Assembly: GCA_030148065.1 (NCBI GenBank) | Contig: JASBUC010000034.1 | Coordinates: forward strand, 1 to 49,397 | DNA from: Legionellaceae bacterium | GTDB taxonomy: Bacteria; Pseudomonadota; Gammaproteobacteria; Legionellales; Legionellaceae | Length of the DNA stretch: 49,397 nt | Reading direction: 5' to 3' | In this document: positions 32,896-42,374 of the stretch, piece by piece | Layout: every line of letters begins with the position of its first letter | Position numbering within the stretch: the stretch's first letter is position 1 | Made by a program: the position numbers and the translations under genes | Notes under the pieces: generated by a model | Database searches by the model: none | What the model saw: the letters and a program-made list of their open reading frames with translations, nothing else | What the model was told of the DNA's origin: nothing

Positions 32896-34104
32896 ATGTT
32901 GTCCAAAACAGCAATCCAACCTCTCACTCTTAGCCTACTGGTTGTGCTTCTCTCTTCTTGTGCTTCAACCGGCAGACTCTCTGGCATCGAGCACAACAAT
33001 CAGTTTGTTAAACGAATGGACGCACCCATTTCTCAATACGCAAGTTTATCCAACAAACCATGGCCAAACATTCATCTCTCAAAACGCTATAAACCAGGAG
33101 AGCAGTCCACAGAGCTTGTTTTAGTGCGTCAACGGCTTCGTTTATTAGGCGATTTGCAAACACAATCACGGCAAGCGGACTTGTATGATGAAGCGCTTAT
33201 TAATGGTATTAAACGTTTTCAAGCGCGACACGGTTTAAAAGCAGACGGGGTGCTAGGTGCTTCCACCATCAAAGCGTTGAACATTACCCCAAAAGCGCGC
33301 TTAAGAGCGCTTAAGTACAGTCAACGAAATTGGTCCAAGCTACCAGAGAGCAATGAGCCCTATGTGCAGGTCAATATCCCAAGCTATGAACTCTATGTCC
33401 GTCAAGGTCAACAAAATGCGCTCAAGATGAATGTGGTGGTGGGTAAGAAAAGCTGGCCCACGCCGGTGTTAAATTCCGAGATTAAAACCATGGTGTTAAA
33501 TCCTAAATGGAACGTGCCAAGAAACATTGTTGAGAAAGAAATTGTTCATAAGATGGTTGACGATCCGAACTACTTGTTTGAGCAAGGGCTGCAAATTCAT
33601 GCAAGCTGGAAAAAAGACGCTGAAATAATCGATCCTACTACCATTGCTTGGGAAGACTACGTAGGTCCCAAAGATTTACCTTTTAGGATTTCACAAGCAG
33701 CGGGTGAGAGAAATGCCTTAGGGCAAATTAAGTTTATTTTTCCAAACGATGAGCAAGTCTACTTGCATGACACACAAGCCAAAAGCTTGTTTGCTCACCC
33801 TAAGCGTTCCTACAGTCATGGTTGCATCCGTTTGGAAAAACCGTTGGCCTTGATGCAAACTCTGGCAAATCTCTCATCTGAGTCTCATTTAGAGAAGGCA
33901 GCAGTTCATCTAGAGAGCCAACAAACTCGCTACCTCCCAGTAAAACCCATTCCCATCTACATTACCTACATGACTGCTTGGGTTGATGAACAGGGCGTGG
34001 TGCAGTTTAGACCCGACATCTATGGTCATTTTCAAGAGCCTGAAACGGCTATTATTACCCCCTCAATGGAGACAGATAATTCAGTGCAAAGACAATCCGT
34101 TTAA
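32896..34104 (+). CDS. Lipoprotein L,D-transpeptidase with peptidoglycan-binding domain
   Basis: A 402-residue YcbB-like protein that makes 3-3 cross-links in peptidoglycan, or tethers proteins to it. It begins with a lipoprotein signal (TLSLLVVLLSSCAS; lipobox Cys). A PG-binding-1 domain follows (VRQRLRLLGDL...GIKRFQARHGLKADGVLG, about 75-130), then the YkuD domain with the catalytic motif YSHGCIRLEKP (His308, Cys310). AAGGA lies six bp before the ATG. Upstream is rlmKL (divergent); downstream is an unknown membrane protein gene. Confidence 0.92.
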   Translation: MLSKTAIQPLTLSLLVVLLSSCASTGRLSGIEHNNQFVKRMDAPISQYASLSNKPWPNIHLSKRYKPGEQSTELVLVRQRLRLLGDLQTQSRQADLYDEALINGIKRFQARHGLKADGVLGASTIKALNITPKARLRALKYSQRNWSKLPESNEPYVQVNIPSYELYVRQGQQNALKMNVVVGKKSWPTPVLNSEIKTMVLNPKWNVPRNIVEKEIVHKMVDDPNYLFEQGLQIHASWKKDAEIIDPTTIAWEDYVGPKDLPFRISQAAGERNALGQIKFIFPNDEQVYLHDTQAKSLFAHPKRSYSHGCIRLEKPLALMQTLANLSSESHLEKAAVHLESQQTRYLPVKPIPIYITYMTAWVDEQGVVQFRPDIYGHFQEPETAIITPSMETDNSVQRQSV

Positions 34105-34189
34105 AGATTGTTCCGGGATTTAAAAAATCGTTGCGAGTGTTTTTTGTTTGCCCTACCATCGCAAAAAAAAGTGATGATAAGGAGTGAGT

Positions 34190-35077
34190 ATGTCTACAGG
34201 AGCTGCGAGTGTTTTTTTCAAGGGGGTTGGCGAATTTAAAGATGGGGTGACTCAGTCGGCCGCAGAAGGGGTTAAAAATTCGAGATCGCATCAATTAAGT
34301 CGAGCCCTATTTGCCAATGAAAGAGATTTAGATGGGTTTGAAGGCAAGGCTTTTCGTTTTGGTGAATATCGACTACAAGGGCAAGACAGCGCCGTGGCAC
34401 AGGCCATCGAAAATTTTGAAAAAGCTTACAATACCCTAGTGTCTGTTGATAGACGTACCGCAGTGTTTACCAGCGCCTTTTTACTCTCCTGTCTTGTTTC
34501 TCCTTTTACCTACGTTTGGCTGAGTTGGTCATTATCAACCATTGGGGTCGGTGGTGGTTTTTTATCACTTGGCGATAGAAATGCTCATTTTAATAATTAC
34601 TTTGATGCGCGTGAAAATCTAAAGAAAGCCTTAAAATGGATGGTGGGTGAGGTTGCTGAAGAAGACGTGGCCTTGGCTGCACAAGAAGAAAATGTTTTAA
34701 AAGCCACTGAATTACTGCTGCCAGTGATGAAAGAGCGAGAAGTTGGCAAGCTTGCTGCCCCCGGCACGCTTGACGCTTTGATTCATGATGACGTTGAAGC
34801 GGCGATTTTGCGAAACGTGCGTGCACGTTTGACAAAAAAAACACCACCAGTGGATGAGGACACTAAAAGCTGGAAGGAAAAATACTTTAAAAAGGAGCAA
34901 TCAACCATGCACTTTATGCTCTATGGTGATGGCCGAGGCTCCCCTTTGGATTTTGCTAAAGGCATATGGTTTTTTATCTACAATTTGTTTGCCAGTGCAG
35001 TGAACTGGGTGAAGGGTGAAGAGCAAGTGAAGCCTTCTAACATTGCTCAGGACGAAGTGCCAAATTTATCGCCTTAG
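34190..35077 (+). CDS. Unknown membrane-hairpin protein
   Basis: About 295 residues, no family recognised. The N-terminal 90 residues are polar; a strongly hydrophobic segment lies at about 95-135 (TAVFTSAFLLSCLVSPF and YVWLSWSLSTIGVGGGFLSL), then a helical charged region (150-240), and a second weaker hydrophobic patch near 260-275 (GIWFFIYNLFASAVNWV). AAGGAG five bp before the ATG at 34190 decides the start over the GTG at 34184. It is followed by fold-back element family B. Layout resembles membrane-inserting effectors; inference only. Confidence 0.72.
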   Translation: MSTGAASVFFKGVGEFKDGVTQSAAEGVKNSRSHQLSRALFANERDLDGFEGKAFRFGEYRLQGQDSAVAQAIENFEKAYNTLVSVDRRTAVFTSAFLLSCLVSPFTYVWLSWSLSTIGVGGGFLSLGDRNAHFNNYFDARENLKKALKWMVGEVAEEDVALAAQEENVLKATELLLPVMKEREVGKLAAPGTLDALIHDDVEAAILRNVRARLTKKTPPVDEDTKSWKEKYFKKEQSTMHFMLYGDGRGSPLDFAKGIWFFIYNLFASAVNWVKGEEQVKPSNIAQDEVPNLSP

Positions 35078-35130
35078 TGCCTTAGCGAGCTCCTTAGTGT
35101 AGCCGGCTCATAAATTCCGTCTTGTTCTGA

Positions 35131-35294
35131 ATATACTCAGAATACTTGGAAATTCCCTTTTTTAGGTCTGGCAATTTTCTGCCTGTAGAGTGTTTAAAAG
35201 CAAGTCATAGATGATCTATGGCGCGTTTTTAAACGTTTTACAGGGTGAAAATGGGTATCATAAAAATGGGCGTTTCCAAGTATTCTGAGTATAT
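35131..35294. mobile_element. Fold-back element family B (164 bp)
   Basis: The ends 35131-35152 and 35273-35294 are exact 22-bp inverted repeats (beginning ATATACTCAGAATACTTGG). Inside are further paired segments: CCTGTA (35181-35186) with TACAGG, GTTTAAAA with TTTTTAAAC, and the central palindrome CATAGAT-G-ATCTATG. The whole element can form one long stem. It lies between an unknown gene and carB, 62 bp before the carB ATG, so it is in or next to the carB promoter. A diverged copy in opposite orientation begins at 49348. Confidence 0.82.
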
Positions 35295-35356
35295 GAGTCG
35301 ATTACTAAGGCGGCTTGGGTTACAATAAACGACTTTTACCCGCACTTGGTAGAGCC

Positions 35357-38300
35357 ATGCCTAAACGTCTCGATCTTAAAACCATCTTAGTGTTAGGAGC
35401 TGGCCCAATTGTTATCGGGCAAGCCTGCGAATTTGATTATTCGGGGACCCAGGCGGTGAAAGCCTTGAAAGAAGAAGGCTACCGTGTGGTTTTGGTCAAC
35501 TCAAATCCCGCAACGGTCATGACCGACTGTGAGTTTGCAGACAGTACTTACATTGAGCCTGTGCACTGGCAGGTGGTTGAGAGCATTATACGGCGGGAAA
35601 AACCAGATGCCCTATTACCCACCATGGGTGGTCAAACAGCGCTCAACTGTGCTCTTGATTTGGCTCGAGAAGGGGTGCTTGAACAATACAATGTTGAATT
35701 AATTGGCGCCAGTCGTGAGGCCATTGATAAAGCAGAAGATCGAGAAAAATTTCGCCGAGCGATGGAAAAGATTGGTCTTGAGATGCCACGCTCTGCCATC
35801 GTCCATTCTTTGGAAGAAGCCCACCAAAAACAAGCACAACTAGGCTTTCCTGTCATCATCCGGCCCTCTTTTACCATGGGTGGTACCGGGGGCGGCATTG
35901 CCTATAACCGTGAAGAGTTTGAAGACATTTGTCAACGCGGGCTTGATTTATCACCAACGCGAGAATTGTTGCTTGATGAGTCAATCTTAGGTTGGAAAGA
36001 GTATGAAATGGAAGTGGTGCGAGACAGCCAAGATAACGCCATCATTGTTTGCTCGATTGAGAACATTGACCCGATGGGGGTTCACACAGGCGATTCGATT
36101 ACAGTTGCACCTGCACAAACCTTGACCGACAAAGAGTATCAACACATGCGAGATTGTTCTTTGAAGATCTTGCGAGAAATTGGGGTTGATACTGGTGGCT
36201 CCAATGTGCAATTTGGGCTAAATCCTGAAGATGGACGCCTAGTGGTGATTGAAATGAACCCGCGGGTGTCTAGAAGCTCTGCTCTTGCTTCAAAAGCGAC
36301 CGGTTTCCCCATCGCAAAGGTTGCCGCCAAGCTTGCCGTTGGCTTTACCTTAGATGAGCTTAAAAACGAGATAACCGGTGGTAACATGCCGGCCTCTTTT
36401 GAGCCAACCATCGATTACGTTGTGACTAAAATTCCGCGCTTTAATTTTGATAAATTTCCCCAAACTAATAAAGTTTTGTCGACTCAGATGAAGTCGGTTG
36501 GGGAAGTCATGGCGATAGGGCGCTCGTTTTGTGAGTCCTTACAAAAGGCGATTCGAGGCTTAGAAACCGGCCGTGATGGCCTAAACAGTTTGTCCTCACC
36601 CGAGACAGAAGGGGACCTAAATCAGCTGATTGGTTTGTTACGAGCGCCTTCACCAGAGCGGCTTTTGCATGTGGCTGATGCCTTTCGAGCAGGGCTCTCC
36701 CAAGACGAGGTGCATGATTATTCTAAAATTGATCCTTGGTTTTTAAGAGAAGTTGAAACTTTGGTGCAAAAAGAGCAGGCACTAGCCGGCCTAACGCTCG
36801 AGTCGATAGAGGCGCATGAGATAAAAGCGCTTAAGCAATTAGGCTTTGCTGATTCTTTTCTGGCTCGAGCGCTTAAGGTGAGCGAAGCACGTTTTAGAGA
36901 ACACCGTTTAAGCTTAAACGTCAAGCCAGTTTATAAGCGCATTGACACCTGTAGTGCCGAGTTTGACAGCCCAACCAACTATTTCTACTCAACCTATGAA
37001 GACTACTGTGAAGTCATCCCAGCAGAAACGAATAAGAAAGTTATCATTTTAGGCGGGGGCCCTAACCGCATAGGACAGGGCATTGAGTTTGATTATTGTT
37101 GCGTGCACGCAGCCCTTGCCTTTCAGGAGCTTGGCTACCACACCATCATGATTAACTGCAATCCTGAGACGGTCTCAACCGACTATGATGTCTCTGACAG
37201 CCTCTATTTTGAGTCGCTAACCCTAGAAGACGTGCTAAACGTTATTGAGCTTGAAAAGCCCATGGGGGTTGTGGTCCATTACGGCGGCCAGACTCCTTTA
37301 AAACTTGCCAGTCAGCTTAGTGACCATGGGGTTAAGATTTTAGGAACCAGTGCTAAGGCCATTCATTTAGCAGAAGATCGCGATCAATTTTCTCTAGTGG
37401 TGAAGAAGCTCTCTTTAAACCAACCGGCAAACGGCACGGTTCGCAGCATTGAAGAAGCCCTTAACGTTGCAAAGGCCGTGGGCTTCCCAATGGTTGTGCG
37501 CCCCTCTTATGTGCTTGGGGGGCGGGCAATGGAAGTGGTTCATGATGAAGAGGGCTTAATTCGTTATTTAAACGATGCGGTCACCGTCTCAAATAACTCG
37601 CCAGTGTTACTCGATAGTTTTCTAAACAACGCCATTGAATTGGACGTTGATGGGGTCTCGGATGGCAATGAGGTGTTAATTGGTGGTGTCATGGAGCACA
37701 TTGAACAAGCGGGGGTGCACTCTGGTGACTCTGCTTGTGTGTTGCCACCATTTAGTCTGTCGGTGGTCATGCAACAAGCCTTGATTAAACAGTTCAAAGC
37801 CTTGGCACTTGAGCTTGGTGTGGTAGGCCTAGTGAATGCCCAATTTGCCATCCAGGGAGATGACATTTTTGTGCTGGAAGTAAACCCGCGGGCGTCTAGA
37901 ACGGTGCCATTTATTACCAAAGCCACCAGCCTGCCGCTTGCCAAAATTGCAGCCAAATGCAAAGTGGGGGTGAGTTTAAAGGCACAAGGCTACAGTAATG
38001 TACAGCAGCTGCCTGCTTTTTATTCAATAAAACTGCCAGTCTTTCCCTTTGCCAAATTTACCGGTGTTGACCCTATTCTTGGGCCTGAAATGAAGTCAAC
38101 CGGAGAAGTGATGGGAATTGCCAGTCGCTTTGGTCAAGCTTATGCTAAGGCTCAATTAGGGGCCGGCTGTCAGATTGATAAGCGGCGCAAAGTCTTTTTA
38201 AGTGTGAAGGACTCAGATAAGGCTCGCGTTGGTGAGATTGCCCAGCGTTTAGCCGATCTTGGCTTTGAAATCATCGCCACAAAAGGCACGGCCATGGTCT

Positions 38301-38575
38301 TATTGGCAGCCGGGATTAATTGTCAGAGAGTAAACAAAGTGATCGAAGGCAGGCCGCATATTGTCGATCACATCAAAAACGATGAAGTGGATTTTATCAT
38401 CAATACCACCGCCGGTCGGCAGGCGATTCGAGACTCTTTTGAGATAAGACGAAGTGCCTTATCGCACAAAGTAAGTTACACTACTACCCTTGCTGGCGCA
38501 GAGGCGGCTTGTCTTGCCATGAAATATGAAGAACGAGAAGTGGTTTCTCGACTACAAGCGTTACATGAAGAATAA
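35357..38575 (+). CDS. carB: Carbamoyl-phosphate synthase large subunit
   Basis: A 1,072-residue protein that makes carbamoyl phosphate from bicarbonate, ammonia and two ATP for arginine and pyrimidine synthesis. The two homologous halves both have ATP-grasp features: [20 protein letters not shown] and [15 protein letters not shown] in the first, [20 protein letters not shown] and [14 protein letters not shown] in the second, then an MGS-like regulatory domain (about 935-1072). The ATG at 35357 gives the canonical [17 protein letters not shown]; the frame is open 14 codons further up. carA is usually directly upstream but is absent here. First gene of carB-greA-SNF2 (gaps 13 and 6 bp). Confidence 0.96.
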   Translation: MPKRLDLKTILVLGAGPIVIGQACEFDYSGTQAVKALKEEGYRVVLVNSNPATVMTDCEFADSTYIEPVHWQVVESIIRREKPDALLPTMGGQTALNCALDLAREGVLEQYNVELIGASREAIDKAEDREKFRRAMEKIGLEMPRSAIVHSLEEAHQKQAQLGFPVIIRPSFTMGGTGGGIAYNREEFEDICQRGLDLSPTRELLLDESILGWKEYEMEVVRDSQDNAIIVCSIENIDPMGVHTGDSITVAPAQTLTDKEYQHMRDCSLKILREIGVDTGGSNVQFGLNPEDGRLVVIEMNPRVSRSSALASKATGFPIAKVAAKLAVGFTLDELKNEITGGNMPASFEPTIDYVVTKIPRFNFDKFPQTNKVLSTQMKSVGEVMAIGRSFCESLQKAIRGLETGRDGLNSLSSPETEGDLNQLIGLLRAPSPERLLHVADAFRAGLSQDEVHDYSKIDPWFLREVETLVQKEQALAGLTLESIEAHEIKALKQLGFADSFLARALKVSEARFREHRLSLNVKPVYKRIDTCSAEFDSPTNYFYSTYEDYCEVIPAETNKKVIILGGGPNRIGQGIEFDYCCVHAALAFQELGYHTIMINCNPETVSTDYDVSDSLYFESLTLEDVLNVIELEKPMGVVVHYGGQTPLKLASQLSDHGVKILGTSAKAIHLAEDRDQFSLVVKKLSLNQPANGTVRSIEEALNVAKAVGFPMVVRPSYVLGGRAMEVVHDEEGLIRYLNDAVTVSNNSPVLLDSFLNNAIELDVDGVSDGNEVLIGGVMEHIEQAGVHSGDSACVLPPFSLSVVMQQALIKQFKALALELGVVGLVNAQFAIQGDDIFVLEVNPRASRTVPFITKATSLPLAKIAAKCKVGVSLKAQGYSNVQQLPAFYSIKLPVFPFAKFTGVDPILGPEMKSTGEVMGIASRFGQAYAKAQLGAGCQIDKRRKVFLSVKDSDKARVGEIAQRLADLGFEIIATKGTAMVLLAAGINCQRVNKVIEGRPHIVDHIKNDEVDFIINTTAGRQAIRDSFEIRRSALSHKVSYTTTLAGAEAACLAMKYEEREVVSRLQALHEE

Positions 38576-38588
38576 ATGAGGTTGTAAG

Positions 38589-39065
38589 ATGCAAACAGTA
38601 CCAGTGACCCTAGAAGGGGAAAGACAATTACGTGAAGAGCTAGAGCATTTAAAGTCCGTAGAGCGACCAAGAATCATCGAAGCAATTGCCACTGCCCGTG
38701 AGCACGGTGATCTCAAAGAAAATGCCGAATATCACGCAGCTCGCGAGCAACAAAGCTTTGCTGAAGGTCGTATTCAAGATTTAGAAGGCAAGCTTTCTAA
38801 CTTGCAAGTAATTGATATCACACAAATACCTGCCTCTGATAAGGTTATTTTTGGCTCGACGGTAAAACTTTATAACGTCGACACTGAAAAAGAAACCACT
38901 TATAAAATCGTGGGTGAAGATGAAGCCGATCTCGAGCATGGTAAAATTTCTTGCACCTCACCAATTGCCAGAGCTTTAATTGGCAAAAGCCTTGATGAGG
39001 TGGTTGAAGTTAGAACCCCGGGTGGGATTGTTGAATATGAAATTGCTGAAGTACTCTATCAATAG
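38589..39065 (+). CDS. greA: Transcription elongation factor GreA
   Basis: A 158-residue protein that rescues backtracked RNA polymerase by stimulating transcript cleavage. [40 protein letters not shown] (coiled coil with its acidic tip residues) and the C-terminal FKBP-like domain with [23 protein letters not shown] are all standard. It lies 13 bp after carB, as in many gammaproteobacteria, with GAGG seven bp before the ATG, and 6 bp before the helicase gene. Confidence 0.97.
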   Translation: MQTVPVTLEGERQLREELEHLKSVERPRIIEAIATAREHGDLKENAEYHAAREQQSFAEGRIQDLEGKLSNLQVIDITQIPASDKVIFGSTVKLYNVDTEKETTYKIVGEDEADLEHGKISCTSPIARALIGKSLDEVVEVRTPGGIVEYEIAEVLYQ

Positions 39066-39071
39066 GTCCCA

Positions 39072-42000
39072 ATGATCCGAAACCCTTTTACCCCAGCCTC
39101 AAGCAATAGCCATGGAACCTTACTGATTAAAAGTGCCCTGGAATTGGTGATTGGCGGGCGAGTCAGCCAGGTCAAGATTGACAAACCCTCTTTCAATGCA
39201 TTGAACATTTCTGCACGCGTGCTTGAAAAGCAGAAGGTGCCTTATCGCACTCATTTACAATTTGAGTTGGATAAGAGTGGTGAGATGATTGCTTTTAATT
39301 CTTATTGTAATTGTTATGCTTACAGCGAATGTAAACACGCTGCAGCCATCTTGATTGCGCTTTTACAACGAGAAGAGCGGACCGAACTTCCCCCTAAGGT
39401 TGAGCGTTGGTTTGGTGATGTTAATCTAAATCAAGACTCAAAATCCCCAGATGATCTGCTCATTCACTACCAGTTAAGCTTTCCAAACGCCCTGAGTGAA
39501 AAAGCAGAAGTACGAATTTTTAGCCATAAAGTGCTGGAAGCTGGCCACCTACAAAAAGGAGAGATCTTCTCATTAGACGGCGATGCAGTGAGCTTAGTCA
39601 GCAACCCGATTGACGAGCAAATTATCAATCGTCTAAGACAGCAAGCTCTGCATAAAGAGAGTTTAGTGGGATCTGAGCATTATTTACTGAGCAGTGATTT
39701 GGTTCTACAAGCATTGATGCAAAGTGGGCGCTGTTTTAGTAAAGAGGCACCTCAAAAAGCCATCCGACTAGGAGCCACAAAAGAAGCCATCCTTTACTGG
39801 GAAGTGCAAAAGGATGGTTCGCAGTTAATGAAGGCAAGAACCAATGAGGGCCACGATCAAGTCTTTCTTGTTGAGCAACCATTTTATTTTAATCAAGAAG
39901 AACTGGTGGTGGGTAATCTTTCTTTGCCGTTAGATCCTAAAATTGTAAATACCCTGTTGCTCTCTCCTGCCATACCAGTTGAAAAAGTCAAAGCGGTCAG
40001 TGATAAGCTAAAGCCTTTGATTGGTGCAAATTTTCTCCCCAAAACGATTACCATAAAATCGGTTTTAAAAAACATTACGCCTAGCATGAAGGTGTACTTT
40101 AAAACCTTTGAAGTCTTTGAAAGCCAAAAAAGTACCCTCGCGTATCAAGTCAATGGTCAAGTCATTGGGCTGCGAGTGAGTTTCCAGTACAATGATTACC
40201 CGGTTGGCCTTCATCTTGGAGGGCAAAAATCCAAACTGTTGGTCATGGAAAACGGTGAGCTTTTTGAAATAGAGCGTGACTACCCACAAGAAGAACAAGC
40301 TTTTCTGCAATTAAAACAATATCTATTACTAAAACCACTCAGCGGTCTTTATCAAATAAAAAGCTCTGTTTCTGACAGACAGCAGTATTTTTTAGTCAGC
40401 AATGAATGGTTAACTCGCGACAGTGAGGCTTTTTTAGAAGAAGGCATTCCTAAACTTCAGGAATTTGGCATTCAATATTCGATTGAAGCGCTTAAGTTTC
40501 ATCAAGTTTATGTGGCCGAAGAAGGGCAGTGGCTCTCAGAAGTTGTGCCCAGTGGTGAAAATTTTTTCCAGTATGAATTAGGTATTTTATTTGATAATAA
40601 AAAAATAAACGTGTTGCCGCTTTTATTGGATTTACTAAAAAAATACGATTTAAGTGAGCTCTTAGTGCTGGAAGATACACTGCCTTTGACACTAAATGTT
40701 GATAAACACACCAAGCTTAAAGTGCCTTTGGGCCGATTAAAATCGATGCTCACCATTTTTGGGGAGATAATACAAAAACAGTTGAGCAAAGCAGAGCCTC
40801 ATCTGACGCTCTCTAGTGCACAAGCAAGTCTGCTCTATGAGATGGAACAAGCCAAAAACATGGTGGCGCTGCGTTGGCTTGATGATCATAAATTTCGGCA
40901 GCTCGGTAAAAAGCTTAGTGACTTTACAGAAATTGAGCCGGTTGACCCTCCTCTGAACTTTAATGCCAAGCTTCGTGATTATCAGCTCTTTGGTCTTAGT
41001 TGGTTGCAATTTTTGCGACAATATCAATTTGGTGGGGTGTTGGCTGATGAGATGGGGCTTGGTAAAACCATCCAGACCTTGGCCCACTTAAGCTTAGAAA
41101 AAAATGCCAAACGGTTGAATCGACCCTGTTTGATTGTTGCACCGACTTCCTTGATGGGCAATTGGGCCTTGGAGTGTGAGCGTTTTGCGCCAAATTTAAG
41201 TTACTTAATTCACCATGGTGATAAACGAGAGAAAAATGTTACGCTTTCTGACTATGACATCGTTTTCACCACCTATGCCTTAATTGCTAGAGACAAGGGC
41301 TTGTTTTTGGAGTCTGATTTCTATTATTTGATTTTAGATGAAGCGCAGAACATAAAAAATGCGGCGACAAAGACCACCCAAATTCTCTTGCAGTTTAAAG
41401 CAGAGCATCGCCTTTGTTTAACAGGAACCCCTATTGAGAACCATCTTGGCGAGTTGTGGTCCTTGTTTAATTTTTTAATGCCGGGCTATTTGCTGGATAA
41501 AAATAGTTTTAACAAAGAATTTCGTCACAGCATCGAAAAAGAGGGCGATGAGAACAAACAAGCTTTGCTTCGCCAAAAAATAAAACCATTTTTATTGCGC
41601 CGGGTAAAAAAAGAAGTCGCGATGGAGTTGCCTGAAAAAACCGAGAGCATTATTTCGGTAGAATTAACTGGTCGCCAGCGTGAAATCTATGAAAGCATCC
41701 GTTTATCAATGCAGGAGAAGGTTCGTAACGCTTTAATGTTAAACGGCTTAAATCGCAGTCACATTGTGATTTTAGACGCGCTCCTACGCCTTCGTCAGAC
41801 TTGCTGCTCACCAAGGCTTTTAAAGATGGATGAGGCACACGATGCAAACTCTGATAAAGTACAAGCCTTGTTTGAACTCTTGCCTATTTTAATAGAAGAA
41901 GGGCGAAAAATTTTACTCTTTTCACAATTTACTTCCATGATTGAGCTGCTGGAAAAGGAGATGGAAAGTCGGGACATTTCTTATGTCACGCTCACGGGTA

Positions 42001-42374
42001 AAACTAAAAATCGAGAAAAAGTGATAGAGACCTTTCGCAATACCACAATACCGGTATTTTTAATTAGTTTAAAGGCAGGTGGTACTGGTTTAAATCTTAC
42101 TGAGGCTGATACCGTGATTCATTTCGACCCTTGGTGGAACCCACAAGTGGAAAATCAAGCAACGGATAGAAGTCACCGCATCGGCCAAACCAAACCTGTG
42201 TTTGTCTACAAGCTTATTTGCAAAGACACGGTTGAAGAAGTCATGCTAAGCATGCAAGCGAAAAAAAGCGCCTTAGTCGATAATCTTCTAACCCTTAGCA
42301 AAGGGGAGTCTTTAAAGCTTACCTTAGACGACGTGAATGCCTTGTTTAACATCCAGAGTCCAGCGACGTCTTAA
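39072..42374 (+). CDS. SWI2/SNF2-family helicase with N-terminal SWIM zinc finger
   Basis: A 1,100-residue protein. A SWIM zinc finger (CNCYAYSECKHA, about 78-89) precedes a long unassigned middle region (about 100-600), then the ATPase: GVLADEMGLGKTIQTL (Walker A, near 660), ILDEAQNIKN (DEAQ, near 757), LTGTPIENHLGELWSLFNFL, and the second lobe with SLKAGGTGLNLTEADTVIHFDPWWNPQVE and QATDRSHRIGQ. Such proteins move along DNA and remodel protein-DNA complexes. It ends in KKSALVDNLLTL. Usual for this family in bacteria; it shares the carB-greA operon. Its last 29 bases overlap the patatin gene on the other strand. Confidence 0.93.
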   Translation: MIRNPFTPASSNSHGTLLIKSALELVIGGRVSQVKIDKPSFNALNISARVLEKQKVPYRTHLQFELDKSGEMIAFNSYCNCYAYSECKHAAAILIALLQREERTELPPKVERWFGDVNLNQDSKSPDDLLIHYQLSFPNALSEKAEVRIFSHKVLEAGHLQKGEIFSLDGDAVSLVSNPIDEQIINRLRQQALHKESLVGSEHYLLSSDLVLQALMQSGRCFSKEAPQKAIRLGATKEAILYWEVQKDGSQLMKARTNEGHDQVFLVEQPFYFNQEELVVGNLSLPLDPKIVNTLLLSPAIPVEKVKAVSDKLKPLIGANFLPKTITIKSVLKNITPSMKVYFKTFEVFESQKSTLAYQVNGQVIGLRVSFQYNDYPVGLHLGGQKSKLLVMENGELFEIERDYPQEEQAFLQLKQYLLLKPLSGLYQIKSSVSDRQQYFLVSNEWLTRDSEAFLEEGIPKLQEFGIQYSIEALKFHQVYVAEEGQWLSEVVPSGENFFQYELGILFDNKKINVLPLLLDLLKKYDLSELLVLEDTLPLTLNVDKHTKLKVPLGRLKSMLTIFGEIIQKQLSKAEPHLTLSSAQASLLYEMEQAKNMVALRWLDDHKFRQLGKKLSDFTEIEPVDPPLNFNAKLRDYQLFGLSWLQFLRQYQFGGVLADEMGLGKTIQTLAHLSLEKNAKRLNRPCLIVAPTSLMGNWALECERFAPNLSYLIHHGDKREKNVTLSDYDIVFTTYALIARDKGLFLESDFYYLILDEAQNIKNAATKTTQILLQFKAEHRLCLTGTPIENHLGELWSLFNFLMPGYLLDKNSFNKEFRHSIEKEGDENKQALLRQKIKPFLLRRVKKEVAMELPEKTESIISVELTGRQREIYESIRLSMQEKVRNALMLNGLNRSHIVILDALLRLRQTCCSPRLLKMDEAHDANSDKVQALFELLPILIEEGRKILLFSQFTSMIELLEKEMESRDISYVTLTGKTKNREKVIETFRNTTIPVFLISLKAGGTGLNLTEADTVIHFDPWWNPQVENQATDRSHRIGQTKPVFVYKLICKDTVEEVMLSMQAKKSALVDNLLTLSKGESLKLTLDDVNALFNIQSPATS

